Of a DNA stretch of 37,249 bases, positions 1 to 8,378 are shown one piece after another. Numbering within the stretch: the stretch's first letter is position 1; each line of letters begins with the position of its first letter. Under the pieces are notes generated by a model. The model was not told the origin of the DNA, did not search any database, and was given only the letters and a program-made list of their open reading frames with translations. The translations under genes and the position numbers were made by a program. Origin of the DNA: CAZGSG01 sp964528095 (GTDB taxonomy: Bacteria > Bacteroidota > Bacteroidia > Chitinophagales > Chitinophagaceae); contig CAZGSG010000017.1 in assembly GCA_964528095.1 (NCBI GenBank), positions 1 through 37,249 on the forward strand, read 5' to 3'.

Positions 1-1490
1 GTTGAATTAACCGGTAAAGTGAGCGTCACATTCGCACCCACATTGGCTACTGGCGGAATGTTCGCAGCCGCGTTCACCACTACTGTATCATTCGCTGTTG
101 CAGTTGCGCCATTATTATCGGTCACCGTCAGGCTAAACACATAAGTACCCTGTACCAGGCCTGTTACTGTAGTTGCTGCTGCATTGGGGCTGGTCAACGA
201 AAATGTTGTAGGGCCGCTCAGCCTGCTCCATGCATAGGTATCAATCGTACCATCAGGATCTGAAGACCCTGTGCCATCCAATAGTGTGGTATCAGTTGGC
301 AATGTAATAGCTACCCCTGCGCCTACGCTTACCAGAGGAGATTGGTTGCCAGTTCCATTTACCACAACCGTTACATCAGCAGTAGCTGTCGCTCCTGCAT
401 TATCTGTGACGGTGAGACGGAACACATAAGTACCCTGCACCAGACCTGTTAATGCAGTTGTAGCTGCGGCAGCATTGGCAATAGTAAAAGTTGCAGGACC
501 GCTTTGTTTCGCCCAGGCATATGTTGTTATTGTTCCATCTGCATCTGTTGATGCAGTACCATTTAACGTTGTTGAATTAACCGGTAAGGTGAGCGTCACT
601 GTTAGTCCGGCATTGGCAACTGGCGGAGTGTTCGCAGCCGCATTCACCGTGATCGTGTCATTGGCTGTTGCAGTCGCGCCATTGTTATCCGTTACTGTCA
701 GGCTAAATACATACACACCCTGCACCAGGCCTGTCAGCGCTGTAGTAGCGGCTGAAGCATTCGCGATAGTAAAAGTAGAAGGACCGCTTACTTTGCTCCA
801 GGCATAGCTGGTTATTGTTCCATCCGCATCTGTTGATGCTGTTCCATTTAACGTTGTTGAATTAACCGGTAAAGTGAGCGTCACATTTGCGCCAACATTA
901 GCTACCGGCGGAATGTTCGCGGCGGCGTTCACAGTGATCGTATCGTTCGCTGTTCCGGTTGCCCCATTGTTATCGGTCACCGTCAGGCTAAACACATAAG
1001 TGCCCTGCACCAGGCCTGTCAGCGCTGTTGTAGCGGCAGCAGCATTCGCGATAGTAAAGGTAGAAGGACCGCTTATTTTGCTCCAGGCATAGCTTGTTAT
1101 TGTTCCGTCCGCATCTGTTGATGCAGTTCCATTCAGTGTTGTAGAGTTTATCGGTAAAGTGAGTGTAATGTTCGCGCCGACATTGGCTACTGGCGATATA
1201 TTCGCAGCTGAATTAACACCAACATTCACGTCAGCGGTTCCGGTAGCTCCCTGGTCATCAGTGACAGTAAGCCGGAACACATATGACCCCTGCACCAGGT
1301 TAATAAGCCCTGTCACAGCAGATGTAAGACTGGACAATGTAAAAGTAGATGGTCCGCTAACCTTAGTCCACTGGTAACTTACAATCGATCCATCAGCATC
1401 TGTTGACGCACTTCCATCAAGCGTGGTGATATTAAGTGGCCATAATAGGGAAACAGGAGTTCCAGCGTTGGCTACCGGGGGAATATTTGC
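1..1490 (-). repeat. Tandem 285-bp PKD-coding repeats
   Basis: Inside the preceding gene, equivalent points recur at about 1423, 1138, 853, 568 and 283 and again at the window edge, a regular 285-bp (95-codon) period. Several units are close to identical in DNA: the segments starting near 1, 571 and 856 share the same opening of about 28 bases with at most one change. The unit nearest the SGNH domain (about 1200-1490) and the unit near 300 are more diverged. The array runs off the left edge, so the copy number is unknown. Such similarity suggests recent duplication or homogenisation by recombination. Confidence 0.9.
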
Positions 1491-3023
1491 GGGTATTCTT
1501 GCGCACAATGAATCCAGTATCTTTTCACCAACTGTTCTTGTATAAAACAAATGGTGTCCTAAATTATTTACATGCGTACCATCGCCATAGGCATAAACAG
1601 GGTTTATCGTACCATCGGCATTGGCTACGGTTGACCAGAAATCGATCACTTTATTTCCATACGTGCTGATAATCCAGTTCTTCATATTGATCAGCAGGTC
1701 GCGTTGCGACTGCGACGGAAAATCACGTGGTTGCGTGGTAGATATCCAGAGCGGAACATTTGCAGAGTCAGCAAGCCTCTTGGCTTCAATAAAGTTAGCC
1801 TGCTGTTCGGCCAGTGAAAATCCAACCGACGCATCGTTAGATGCCAGGTTAATAATGATGGCATCAGGGCGCAGGCTCAGCGCTTTCGTGATATTTCTCT
1901 CAGGATCGGGATCTGGCTTACCACCGCCGGGACTATACCCTGTGGGACGCAATACCTGGTAAGAATTATATCCGCCCATCGCCAGATTGAGTACAGTATT
2001 GGACGAATTTCTGCCAGTAATGTATTTAGTAAACTTATTGACCCAGGAGCTGTCAATTGGTAAAGCGCCAATGCCCTGGGCTGTTGATGAGCCAAGGACT
2101 ACAAGCTTGAAAGGTTTATTACATGTATAGTTATCAATTACTGCAGGAGGAGCGTATGGATTATTCTCCCCGTTATAAGAATTCGCTTTGTTGTTGGTAT
2201 ACTGCGCAAGCCATTGATAAAAGTTACGATTGCCCAGTATGGAATAACGCTGTGCCGTGTCATAGGTCAGGGCAAAATTGTTGTGTCCCCAACCCGGCAT
2301 CGCCTGGTAAAAAGAATTAGTATAATAATCATCCAGCCTGTTTTGCAGGTCTATCGCAAATTGTCTGAAAGCATTTTCCGTACCGCCATCATTTACAGCG
2401 CCAACGATCAGCGCAGTAGGTATCTTCCATCGTTGACCAATACGAGAAGCCGAGTCCAGTACCATTGATCCATTGTGTGGGCTTCTTGCAAAAATGGCCG
2501 AAATGAATCTACTCCAGGTAGTGTCGGAATTTAACTTGCCACCAGGATAACCCAGCACTTCGCCGCCTGCACTATAACCGGTAAAGTAAATACGGCTGCT
2601 ATCTACCCTGTAACGGCTACAGAAATAAGTCAGCGCAGGACTCAATTGATTTGAGTTCAACGCCCAACCACTTGATACGATTGAAAGAACAAATGCCTGC
2701 GTGGTATAGCTACCATACGTCAGTACAGGCAACTGCCCGCTATTGATTTTATTGGGAAGCCCGTTTGTTAAGTTTGCTGCCAGTGTACCATTGTTTTCTC
2801 CAATGCCAGAAAGATTCACAATCAGCGGCCATCTTTTGGTAGAAGGTGCTGTTGCAAGATCGGCAGGTTTGTATAACAAAGCTTTTTGAAGAAAGGTCCC
2901 GCTCGTACTCACATTGACGGAGATACTGTCGAACCGGCCATATTGCGCCAGCGAAGTAAGGGGTGTAGACAGCAAGTAACTCAGGATCGAGAATACAAGC
3001 AGTCTTTTAATATGGTTTCTCAT
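1..3023 (-). CDS. Secreted two-hydrolase protein with PKD repeat array (3' end beyond window)
   Basis: The frame is open from ATG at 3023 down to the window edge, about 1007 codons, with no stop, so the C-terminus is missing. Residues 1-27 form a Sec signal peptide ending near SLAQ. Residues about 30-290 look like an alpha/beta-hydrolase of the esterase/PHB-depolymerase type, with nucleophile elbow GYSAGG (Ser151). Residues about 305-500 form an SGNH/GDSL hydrolase: block I GSSTAQG (Ser313), block III LASND, block V DGTH (Asp481, His484). From about residue 512 there are five complete PKD/K319-like repeats and part of a sixth, each with a PxANxG start and a GTYVFxLTVTD core. The family suggests an extracellular carbohydrate esterase held at the surface by a repeat stalk; the substrate is unknown. 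A T9SS sorting domain is expected at the missing C-terminus but cannot be seen. The fusion resembles the esterase protein at 13175-20254 in plan. Confidence 0.88.
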   Translation of the reverse strand, partial: MRNHIKRLLVFSILSYLLSTPLTSLAQYGRFDSISVNVSTSGTFLQKALLYKPADLATAPSTKRWPLIVNLSGIGENNGTLAANLTNGLPNKINSGQLPVLTYGSYTTQAFVLSIVSSGWALNSNQLSPALTYFCSRYRVDSSRIYFTGYSAGGEVLGYPGGKLNSDTTWSRFISAIFARSPHNGSMVLDSASRIGQRWKIPTALIVGAVNDGGTENAFRQFAIDLQNRLDDYYTNSFYQAMPGWGHNNFALTYDTAQRYSILGNRNFYQWLAQYTNNKANSYNGENNPYAPPAVIDNYTCNKPFKLVVLGSSTAQGIGALPIDSSWVNKFTKYITGRNSSNTVLNLAMGGYNSYQVLRPTGYSPGGGKPDPDPERNITKALSLRPDAIIINLASNDASVGFSLAEQQANFIEAKRLADSANVPLWISTTQPRDFPSQSQRDLLINMKNWIISTYGNKVIDFWSTVANADGTINPVYAYGDGTHVNNLGHHLFYTRTVGEKILDSLCARIPANIPPVANAGTPVSLLWPLNITTLDGSASTDADGSIVSYQWTKVSGPSTFTLSSLTSAVTGLINLVQGSYVFRLTVTDDQGATGTADVNVGVNSAANISPVANVGANITLTLPINSTTLNGTASTDADGTITSYAWSKISGPSTFTIANAAAATTALTGLVQGTYVFSLTVTDNNGATGTANDTITVNAAANIPPVANVGANVTLTLPVNSTTLNGTASTDADGTITSYAWSKVSGPSTFTIANASAATTALTGLVQGVYVFSLTVTDNNGATATANDTITVNAAANTPPVANAGLTVTLTLPVNSTTLNGTASTDADGTITTYAWAKQSGPATFTIANAAAATTALTGLVQGTYVFRLTVTDNAGATATADVTVVVNGTGNQSPLVSVGAGVAITLPTDTTLLDGTGSSDPDGTIDTYAWSRLSGPTTFSLTSPNAAATTVTGLVQGTYVFSLTVTDNNGATATANDTVVVNAAANIPPVANVGANVTLTLPVNS

Positions 3024-3040
3024 ACAAGGGTTGGATTAAC

Positions 3041-3062
3041 TGTGTAGATTTATCACTACACA
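3041..3062. promoter_or_regulatory. 7-bp perfect inverted repeat in 5' leader
   Basis: TGTGTAG (3041-3047) pairs with CTACACA (3056-3062) across an 8-base spacer. It starts 18 bases upstream of the ATG at 3023, so it would lie in the mRNA leader or near the promoter of the PKD protein gene. It could be an operator or a leader hairpin; the function is inferred from position only. Confidence 0.4.
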
Positions 3063-3199
3063 ATCTTGTTGTTTTTAATATTGGATTATAAAGCTCAAAA
3101 CAAATAAAGTATTTTTTTTTCCCCAAACCAAATTCCGCTAAAGGTAAAACCCCGTAACTCTATATGAAAAAATACAAACTCACAAATCATTCACATTTA

Positions 3200-3306
3200 T
3201 ATTCACAAACTGGCAAGCAACAAGCGAGATGAGCAACCAAAAACCACGCCAAACGATTTTTCATACTCAGACAGTTATTCACAGAATTCTTACTGAGTGT
3301 GAATAA
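3200..3306. promoter_or_regulatory. TATTCACA motif cluster with 9-bp inverted repeat
   Basis: TATTCACA occurs at 3200-3207 and 3276-3283, and its reverse complement TGTGAATA at 3298-3305. The last two form a longer perfect inverted repeat, TTATTCACA (3275-3283) and TGTGAATAA (3298-3306), with a 14-base spacer. The same half-site forms another inverted repeat at 22250-22270, upstream of the plus-strand EPS operon. Candidate binding sites of a dimeric regulator; inference from repetition and position. Confidence 0.4.
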
Positions 3307-3655
3307 GTGTACTTCTACTCATTTCCCTCGAAAAACCCAGCTAAATTGGAGTAGATTTAACCACATAAAATAGTCGTATCGCGTATTACTTCGTTCGTAG
3401 TTTTTCGACACTTGATAATAAATTAAAATCCTGTTTTTTTGCAATTTGATTTAGATCAACGTAAAGTTTTTGTTTTGTCCATTCCCGAGCTTTGTACAGC
3501 CATCCGGGGACCAGGAGAATGCCAATAACGTCTGTTTTATCTACGACTGAACAAAGAGCGTCAATAGAAAAAGAAAGTCAAGGAAAGCGGATTGTCTTTT
3601 TCTTAAACTTACACCTAAGTATAAAGTATTAGATAAATTATCTATTTTTCCACCA

Positions 3656-4798
3656 ATGAAAGTCTACTTTAAGAACCTCGATGGCCTGCGTTTTATTGCA
3701 GCAGCCATGGTCATATTGCAGCATACTTCTGAATACAAAAGCTATAATGCGGATTTGAACCTTCCTAATATGTTCAGGAGAAATTTTGAGGGGCTGGGTA
3801 GTTATGGAGTAACACTTTTTTTTGTGCTTAGCGGGTTCCTGATCTTTTTTCTTTTATTTACTGAACGAAAGGTAACCAATACCGTAAATGTCAAAAATTT
3901 CTACATCCGGCGTATACTCCGGATATGGCCGCTTTACCTTGGGTTCGGTATTTTAATGATCCTCGGTATCGATTATCTGCAAGGCAAACTTGGCAATTAT
4001 ATTCACACCCCTGCACTAGAAAATTTCTTTTATCTTTTTACTTTCAGTATCAATCTCCAGATGCTTTTTGCCATTCCCAACAAGGGGATCATCGAACTAT
4101 ACTGGTCAGTTTGTATTGAGGAGCAATTTTATCTCTTTGCGCCCTGGCTTGTAAAAAAATGGGGCAACAGGATCCCCTATATCATCATTGGGCTTATTGC
4201 GATCGGGCTTATTTCAAAGTTCATTTTTTATGAATTGCAGACAAGGGGCCACTATGATTTCAATAACATCAATCCATTGTATTTCTTTACGCTTTGCCGT
4301 CTTGACAACTTTGGCATCGGGGCACTGGCGGCTTATATCTATTTTAATAAAACTCTTTATGCGAAAGTGGAAAGATTTGTTACAAACAGGATCATCCAAC
4401 TGATCGTTATCCTGTTTACGCTGGCTTTCGTTTTAAACATGATCCCGGAGCCCTGGTTTGTAAAAACCTTCCTGTTTGCCACCTTCCCGGCAGTCCTGTT
4501 CGCGTTTATTATCCTGGCAGCCTCTACGGGCAAGTTCGTCTTCAACCTGGAAACAAGGCTTTTAAGGGCGCTCGGAAAGTATTCTTATGGTATCTATGTA
4601 TTTCATGCAGTGGTGTCACAACTGATACTCGCCATATTCATTAAACTCCTGCCCAATAATAGTAAACTGACCTATGAAATCGTTTACCCCCTTATCTGTA
4701 TTATAGCCACATCAATAGTAGCTGCGCTTTCTTACGAGATTTATGAAAAACGTTTCCTTAAGTTAAAGGACAGGTTTGCAATTATAAAAAAACAATAA
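3656..4798 (+). CDS. AT3-family membrane acyltransferase (OafA-like)
   Basis: This 380-residue integral membrane protein has about ten hydrophobic segments. It carries the acyltransferase-3 signature: Arg12 and His23 in the first segment (R-x10-H, within LDGLRF...LQH), then NFYIRRILRIWPLY after the second helix and SVCIEEQFYLF in the middle. The family transfers acetyl or other short acyl groups from the cytoplasm onto cell-surface sugars. Its closest relative in the window is the protein at 4824-6041, which shares the DGLRFI, IRRxLRIWPL and VxEEQFYL blocks. It is the only plus-strand gene at this end of the EPS locus, convergent with the minus-strand operon, and is preceded by a long leader region. 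The acceptor is probably the EPS or its lipid-linked precursor, by context only. Confidence 0.9.
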   Translation: MKVYFKNLDGLRFIAAAMVILQHTSEYKSYNADLNLPNMFRRNFEGLGSYGVTLFFVLSGFLIFFLLFTERKVTNTVNVKNFYIRRILRIWPLYLGFGILMILGIDYLQGKLGNYIHTPALENFFYLFTFSINLQMLFAIPNKGIIELYWSVCIEEQFYLFAPWLVKKWGNRIPYIIIGLIAIGLISKFIFYELQTRGHYDFNNINPLYFFTLCRLDNFGIGALAAYIYFNKTLYAKVERFVTNRIIQLIVILFTLAFVLNMIPEPWFVKTFLFATFPAVLFAFIILAASTGKFVFNLETRLLRALGKYSYGIYVFHAVVSQLILAIFIKLLPNNSKLTYEIVYPLICIIATSIVAALSYEIYEKRFLKLKDRFAIIKKQ

Positions 4799-4828
4799 TA
4801 GCCTACGCTTATAAAAAGCACTATTATT
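4794..4828. terminator. Bidirectional terminator-like hairpin
   Basis: AATAATAG (4794-4801) pairs with CTATTATT (4821-4828), and an inner stem GCTT (4807-4810) with AAGC (4816-4819) sits in the loop. It spans the gap between two convergent genes and overlaps the 3' end of both, as expected for a shared terminator. The outer stem is AT-rich, so it may be weak. Confidence 0.5.
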
Positions 4829-6041
4829 TCGTAATAAATGCAAATTTGTCTTTTAGTTTCAAAAATGGTTTTTCATAAAACCGGTAGCTGAGGATGCATA
4901 AAATGATCGAGAAGAAAAGCGCCAGCAGGGTTATAACGATAGCTGTCACAGGATTATCCAGCAGAAAGCCCAGTTTTTGCGCCACGCTTCCGAGTATACT
5001 GATTACGAGAAAATGAAGACAATACAAGCCGTACGTATACATGCCCAGTTTACTCATGTTTTTAAAAGAGGAGAATTTAAAGAATGAGTTCTTACAGAAA
5101 TTCTGTTCAAGTATGATAAGGCCAAAAAGAATGGCGATCACTACCCTTTCAAGGATAGTGGCAACAGCAAAATGCCCAAATAACTGCTCTCTGAATAATA
5201 ATACAGCCACCGACATGAGGTAAATGAATAGAAGCTGGCTCTTTTTTAAATTAGTGACCCATACAAGGAACCTGCTTTGATAAGAACAATAATAGGCCAT
5301 CAGCGCTCCAACCGCCATATCACCTATTACTGCGAATGTGTGAAATCTGAGAACAGCGATATCATGCAGATCGCCGCCTCTGTCACCCACATGAAAAAAC
5401 CGGAAAACAAGAGTGAACAGGATTATAGCCAGAAAGATCAGCGGGTACCCGCGTTTGGGAATATACTTTAGAATAACAGGCCATACCAGGTAAAACTGTT
5501 CTTCTACTGCAACAGACCACAACACAATAAGTATAAGCGCATCGGGAAAAAGCTGCTCGCTGATACTTTGCTGATGGATATAGTCAAAATTGTTTACCAG
5601 GAAAACATAGTACCATGGATCAGATGTTTCAACGGACGCGGCACCAGCGAAATGTTTTGCAAGGGGCCATACAACAAATCCAATGAAAACGCAGAGGTAA
5701 AACAATGGCCATATGCGAAGAACGCGACGGATATAAAAGTTTTTTATATGTACCGTACCGGATACCTCTACTTCCCTGATCAATAAAAAGGTGATCAGGA
5801 ATCCACTCAGTACAAAGAAAAAATTAACCCCGAGTTCTCCATGCTGAAAAAGAAATTCAACAATATCATACACAACTGTGCCCTTTAGGTTTGCAAACAA
5901 TACCTTGTATGAATGAAAAAGAAATACGAGTAGAAAACAAATGAATCTCAAACCATCAAGGTTTGGGAAAAAAACCTTTTTCGCGTTCGCTGCAAGCGGA
6001 CCGTTGATAACAGCTGGCTCCTGTATGTTAAGCGAGGTCAT
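4824..6041 (-). CDS. AT3-family membrane acyltransferase (OafA-like), last gene of minus EPS operon
   Basis: This 405-residue multi-pass protein has a soluble N-terminal tail of about 25 residues before the family signature LDGLRFICF...FLFH. Arg32 and His43 keep the R-x10-H spacing. NFYIRRVLRIWPLFY and WSVAVEEQFYLVWP follow, and it ends with YRFYEKPFLKLKDKF, nearly the same tail as the protein at 3656-4798. The family O-acylates polysaccharides and lipids using cytoplasmic acyl donors. Its ATG overlaps the stop of the TolC-like gene by 4 bp (ATGA at 6038-6041), so the two are translationally coupled. It is one of three AT3 proteins in this locus, which suggests the polymer is acylated at more than one position or that the enzymes differ in substrate. 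Confidence 0.9.
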   Translation of the reverse strand: MTSLNIQEPAVINGPLAANAKKVFFPNLDGLRFICFLLVFLFHSYKVLFANLKGTVVYDIVEFLFQHGELGVNFFFVLSGFLITFLLIREVEVSGTVHIKNFYIRRVLRIWPLFYLCVFIGFVVWPLAKHFAGAASVETSDPWYYVFLVNNFDYIHQQSISEQLFPDALILIVLWSVAVEEQFYLVWPVILKYIPKRGYPLIFLAIILFTLVFRFFHVGDRGGDLHDIAVLRFHTFAVIGDMAVGALMAYYCSYQSRFLVWVTNLKKSQLLFIYLMSVAVLLFREQLFGHFAVATILERVVIAILFGLIILEQNFCKNSFFKFSSFKNMSKLGMYTYGLYCLHFLVISILGSVAQKLGFLLDNPVTAIVITLLALFFSIILCILSYRFYEKPFLKLKDKFAFITK

Positions 6042-6766
6042 TTAACGACTTTCGCATTCAGGCTATTAATAACAGTCGATAGTTCTACTCCAATCAATTC
6101 CTCCAACTCCAATATTGCAACCAGGTAATCTCTTCTGCTGGCTCTTTCTGTTATCTCCTGGTCCAGCACGTCCTGGTTACCCTTATTCACTTCTTCTATT
6201 TTCTCAATAGTACCTTCTGCGAATTCTTTCTGTAAACTGGTATAGGTTGTCTTTCTTCCTATCGTAAGCCTTTTATTGATCTCGTAGATATCTTTTTTTT
6301 CCTTGTAATTCTCATACCGGATCAGTACTTCCTTTTTTACTCTCCTGGTTTCTTCCAGTTTTTCAGCCTCAGCAACTTTTACCATTTCCCTTGCGCTCTT
6401 TTTTTCATTGGTGCTCTTCCCTATTAAATTAAGCGGCAGCGCTATCCCGACATTGTATTTTGGAAAGAAACTGGCATTGGGTGAATTGTTGACAACAAAC
6501 TCATTGACGTTGCCCTGAAGTGATATCGCTTCAAGCCAGGTAGATTTAGATTTCCGGTATTGATATTCGGATGCGTTTACACGGGCATCCCTGTTCTGGA
6601 TGGACGGGTTCTGCATCGCAAGGGCAATAAGCCTCTCCCTAAGTACAGAATCTTTCATCGCTTCAGAAAGAAAGACAACAGTATCTTTCGACACCTGGGC
6701 GCGTACGCTGATCATTCCCGTAAAAAGAACGATTAAAGTTAGAAGTATCTTGCTCATTTGTTTCAT
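6038..6766 (-). CDS. Half-length TolC-like outer membrane efflux family protein
   Basis: The protein has 242 residues with a Sec signal peptide (about 1-23, ending SVRAQ). The mature part has a short strand-rich middle (NASFFPKYNVGIALPLNL) between two long charged helices, about residues 60-90 and 125-215, rich in Lys and Glu. This helix-strand-helix pattern is one half of a TolC/OEP protomer, which normally has two such repeats and 400 or more residues. It is not obviously truncated, since it starts with its own signal peptide and ends in coupled overlap with the next gene. In this operon it may form or assist an outer-membrane or periplasmic step of EPS export, as no Wza-like gene is seen. 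An alternative start is the second Met (6757). Family assignment is moderate, the role is inferred. Confidence 0.65.
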   Translation of the reverse strand: MKQMSKILLTLIVLFTGMISVRAQVSKDTVVFLSEAMKDSVLRERLIALAMQNPSIQNRDARVNASEYQYRKSKSTWLEAISLQGNVNEFVVNNSPNASFFPKYNVGIALPLNLIGKSTNEKKSAREMVKVAEAEKLEETRRVKKEVLIRYENYKEKKDIYEINKRLTIGRKTTYTSLQKEFAEGTIEKIEEVNKGNQDVLDQEITERASRRDYLVAILELEELIGVELSTVINSLNAKVVK

Positions 6767-6798
6767 TTTCTGTTAATATTAGTATTGGTAGTAAAAAG

Positions 6799-8244
6799 TC
6801 AACTGTTATTGGGTAATGCTGCGGCTCTTTTATCCCTGTCAAACTCACGCAACCTGGTAATAAGAGCAAAAGACGAAAATATCAATATTGTGTTGGGTAT
6901 CTGTCCTTCCGATACCTGGGAATACTGGACAAGCAATATTCCAAAATTCATGATAACGATCCCAAGTATATACTTTCTTATTTCCTTATCCCTGGATGCA
7001 AAATAATAACTGATGCCCTGGTACAGGATGATGATGTAAAAAAGGATATAAAGGCCGTATCCGACCCATCCCAACTCAAGCGCAGAGGAAAGGAAACCAC
7101 TATCGGGCGGAAAACCTGCCAGCGGATGATTCGGATTAAATCGCCTTCCCGGCTCACCACATGTCAAAACACCTCCGCCTATAGGATGGTTGTAAATATA
7201 GGGCTGAATATACGCACGGTTCCAGTCCCTGACATTATGCGACGCATTGTCTTTATCAAAAGCGGTTCGCATCCGGTTGAGGGTCGGATTGCTATAAATG
7301 GGCGCGTAAAGTATGAATAAAAACAGCAGTATGGTAGAGAATACTACCATCAGGGTCTTTTTGTTACCAATAGTCATCAGGGAATACAGCGCTACTCCCG
7401 CAGGTAGCATGATCACCAGCGTACGCGTGCCGGAAAAGTTCATTCCTACCCAGAAGAAGCCGCAGAGGAAAAATAAGATCAGGCGTCTTTTTTTATTCGG
7501 CTCATTCAAACCAAGTATAAGCGTAAATAGAGACATCCCTCCACAGATAACACCGTAAATGATCATATCCGCAAGAAATGATTGTTTCCGCAACAACCCA
7601 CCCTGCATTGCCAACTGGAAATCTTTTGGGTTCTTCATCAGGTCGCGCATTTCAAAATCAAATAGTCCAAAAAATTGCTGATAGTACCCGTATAGACAAA
7701 TGATGAACACAATCGCTATCCAGAATTTTATATACGACTTGAATTTTGGGAAAGTATCAATAAGCTTGTATGCGATCACGTAATAAAAAACAAGCATAAC
7801 ATACCGGCGCATAAAAAAGATCCAGCCGCTAATGGACTGCATATTGGGATTAAAGACCTGCAAACTCACATAAACCGAAAAAATAAAAAACATGATAGAG
7901 ATCGGCGTTCTGAAGAATCCCGCAACCTTGGCATTCCGCGTATGAAAAAGCGTTCCGATCAAAAGACATAAAAGCAATACCTCAAGGCCGGTATTAATGG
8001 GCAGGTCACGTCCAAGTATCCGGCTCGGATAAAAAGCGAAAACAGCAATAATGATAAATACATACAATCCCGTCAGTGGTCGCCTGATGCACAGGAAAGT
8101 GATCAAGGCAGCAATTGGTACAAGCAATGCGGCAAAGGCCAGGTCAAAACTATTGGAGAATAAAAAGAAAGGGACGCTGATCAATAACAGGCCCATGACC
8201 ACAATGGCCCCGGTCTTTTCTATTTTATTACTTATTGCCTGCAT
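6799..8244 (-). CDS. O-antigen ligase / Wzy-type polysaccharide polymerase
   Basis: A 481-residue polytopic membrane protein with about 11-12 hydrophobic segments. A large extracytoplasmic loop at about residues 330-400 contains NHPIGGG and, further on, PDSGFLSSALELGWVGYGLY, the usual Wzy_C/O-antigen-ligase pattern (a small residue-rich loop followed by an ELG-x-x-G helix). Family members polymerise undecaprenyl-linked repeat units or ligate glycan chains in the periplasm. Next to a Wzx-like flippase and a Wzc-like protein, the polymerase role is the likelier one. It lies 17 bp downstream of the small membrane ORF at 8262-8378 and 32 bp upstream of the TolC-like gene. Confidence 0.85.
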   Translation of the reverse strand: MQAISNKIEKTGAIVVMGLLLISVPFFLFSNSFDLAFAALLVPIAALITFLCIRRPLTGLYVFIIIAVFAFYPSRILGRDLPINTGLEVLLLCLLIGTLFHTRNAKVAGFFRTPISIMFFIFSVYVSLQVFNPNMQSISGWIFFMRRYVMLVFYYVIAYKLIDTFPKFKSYIKFWIAIVFIICLYGYYQQFFGLFDFEMRDLMKNPKDFQLAMQGGLLRKQSFLADMIIYGVICGGMSLFTLILGLNEPNKKRRLILFFLCGFFWVGMNFSGTRTLVIMLPAGVALYSLMTIGNKKTLMVVFSTILLFLFILYAPIYSNPTLNRMRTAFDKDNASHNVRDWNRAYIQPYIYNHPIGGGVLTCGEPGRRFNPNHPLAGFPPDSGFLSSALELGWVGYGLYILFYIIILYQGISYYFASRDKEIRKYILGIVIMNFGILLVQYSQVSEGQIPNTILIFSSFALITRLREFDRDKRAAALPNNS

Positions 8245-8261
8245 ACTGACTCATGAAATGT

Positions 8262-8378
8262 CTAAAAAAATAAGATTTTCAAATACAGAAAAACCAGCAC
8301 GATCACAACGAAAAGTACACTCAATACAAGCGCAAAACTTTCGTTTTTTGAATTATTATTATTTTCCTCTTCCAACAT
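8262..8378 (-). CDS. 38-residue single-pass membrane microprotein
   Basis: A short ORF fills the gap between the flippase and polymerase genes. It starts at ATG 8378, inside the last codons of the flippase gene but in another frame (21 bp upstream of the end of that gene's stop), and ends with TAG at 8262-8264. The product has an acidic, Asn-rich N-terminus (MLEEENNNNSKNES), one strongly hydrophobic helix (ALVLSVLFVVIVLVFLYL, about residues 16-33) and a short KILFF tail. It has the layout of a real small membrane protein: charged head, one clean helix, overlap with the preceding gene and a 17-bp gap to the next. I do not recognise the family. It could be an accessory subunit of the flippase or polymerase. 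Chance cannot be excluded at this length. Confidence 0.5.
   Translation of the reverse strand: MLEEENNNNSKNESFALVLSVLFVVIVLVFLYLKILFF

Larger units (their letters stand above)
3024..3655. other. 632-bp AT-rich divergent intergenic region
   Basis: This separates the minus-strand PKD protein from the plus-strand acyltransferase. It holds several inverted repeats (listed separately), a run of nine T at about 3112-3120, and a second loose inverted repeat, TCTACTC (3314-3320) with GAGTAGA (3349-3355). An open minus-strand stretch of 63 codons without an ATG lies at 3386-3577. No convincing gene or full-consensus promoter was found. Confidence 0.6.

Noticed and set aside
475..1377. Plus-strand ORFs of 70-110 residues in the left end
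   Set aside because: They mirror the PKD repeats of the minus-strand gene: their spacing follows the 285-bp period and the composition is the Val/Ala-rich shadow of the repeat.
3164..3307. Two plus-strand ORFs of 22 and 25 codons in the 3024-3655 gap
   Set aside because: Very short, no coding character, and they overlap the inverted repeats.
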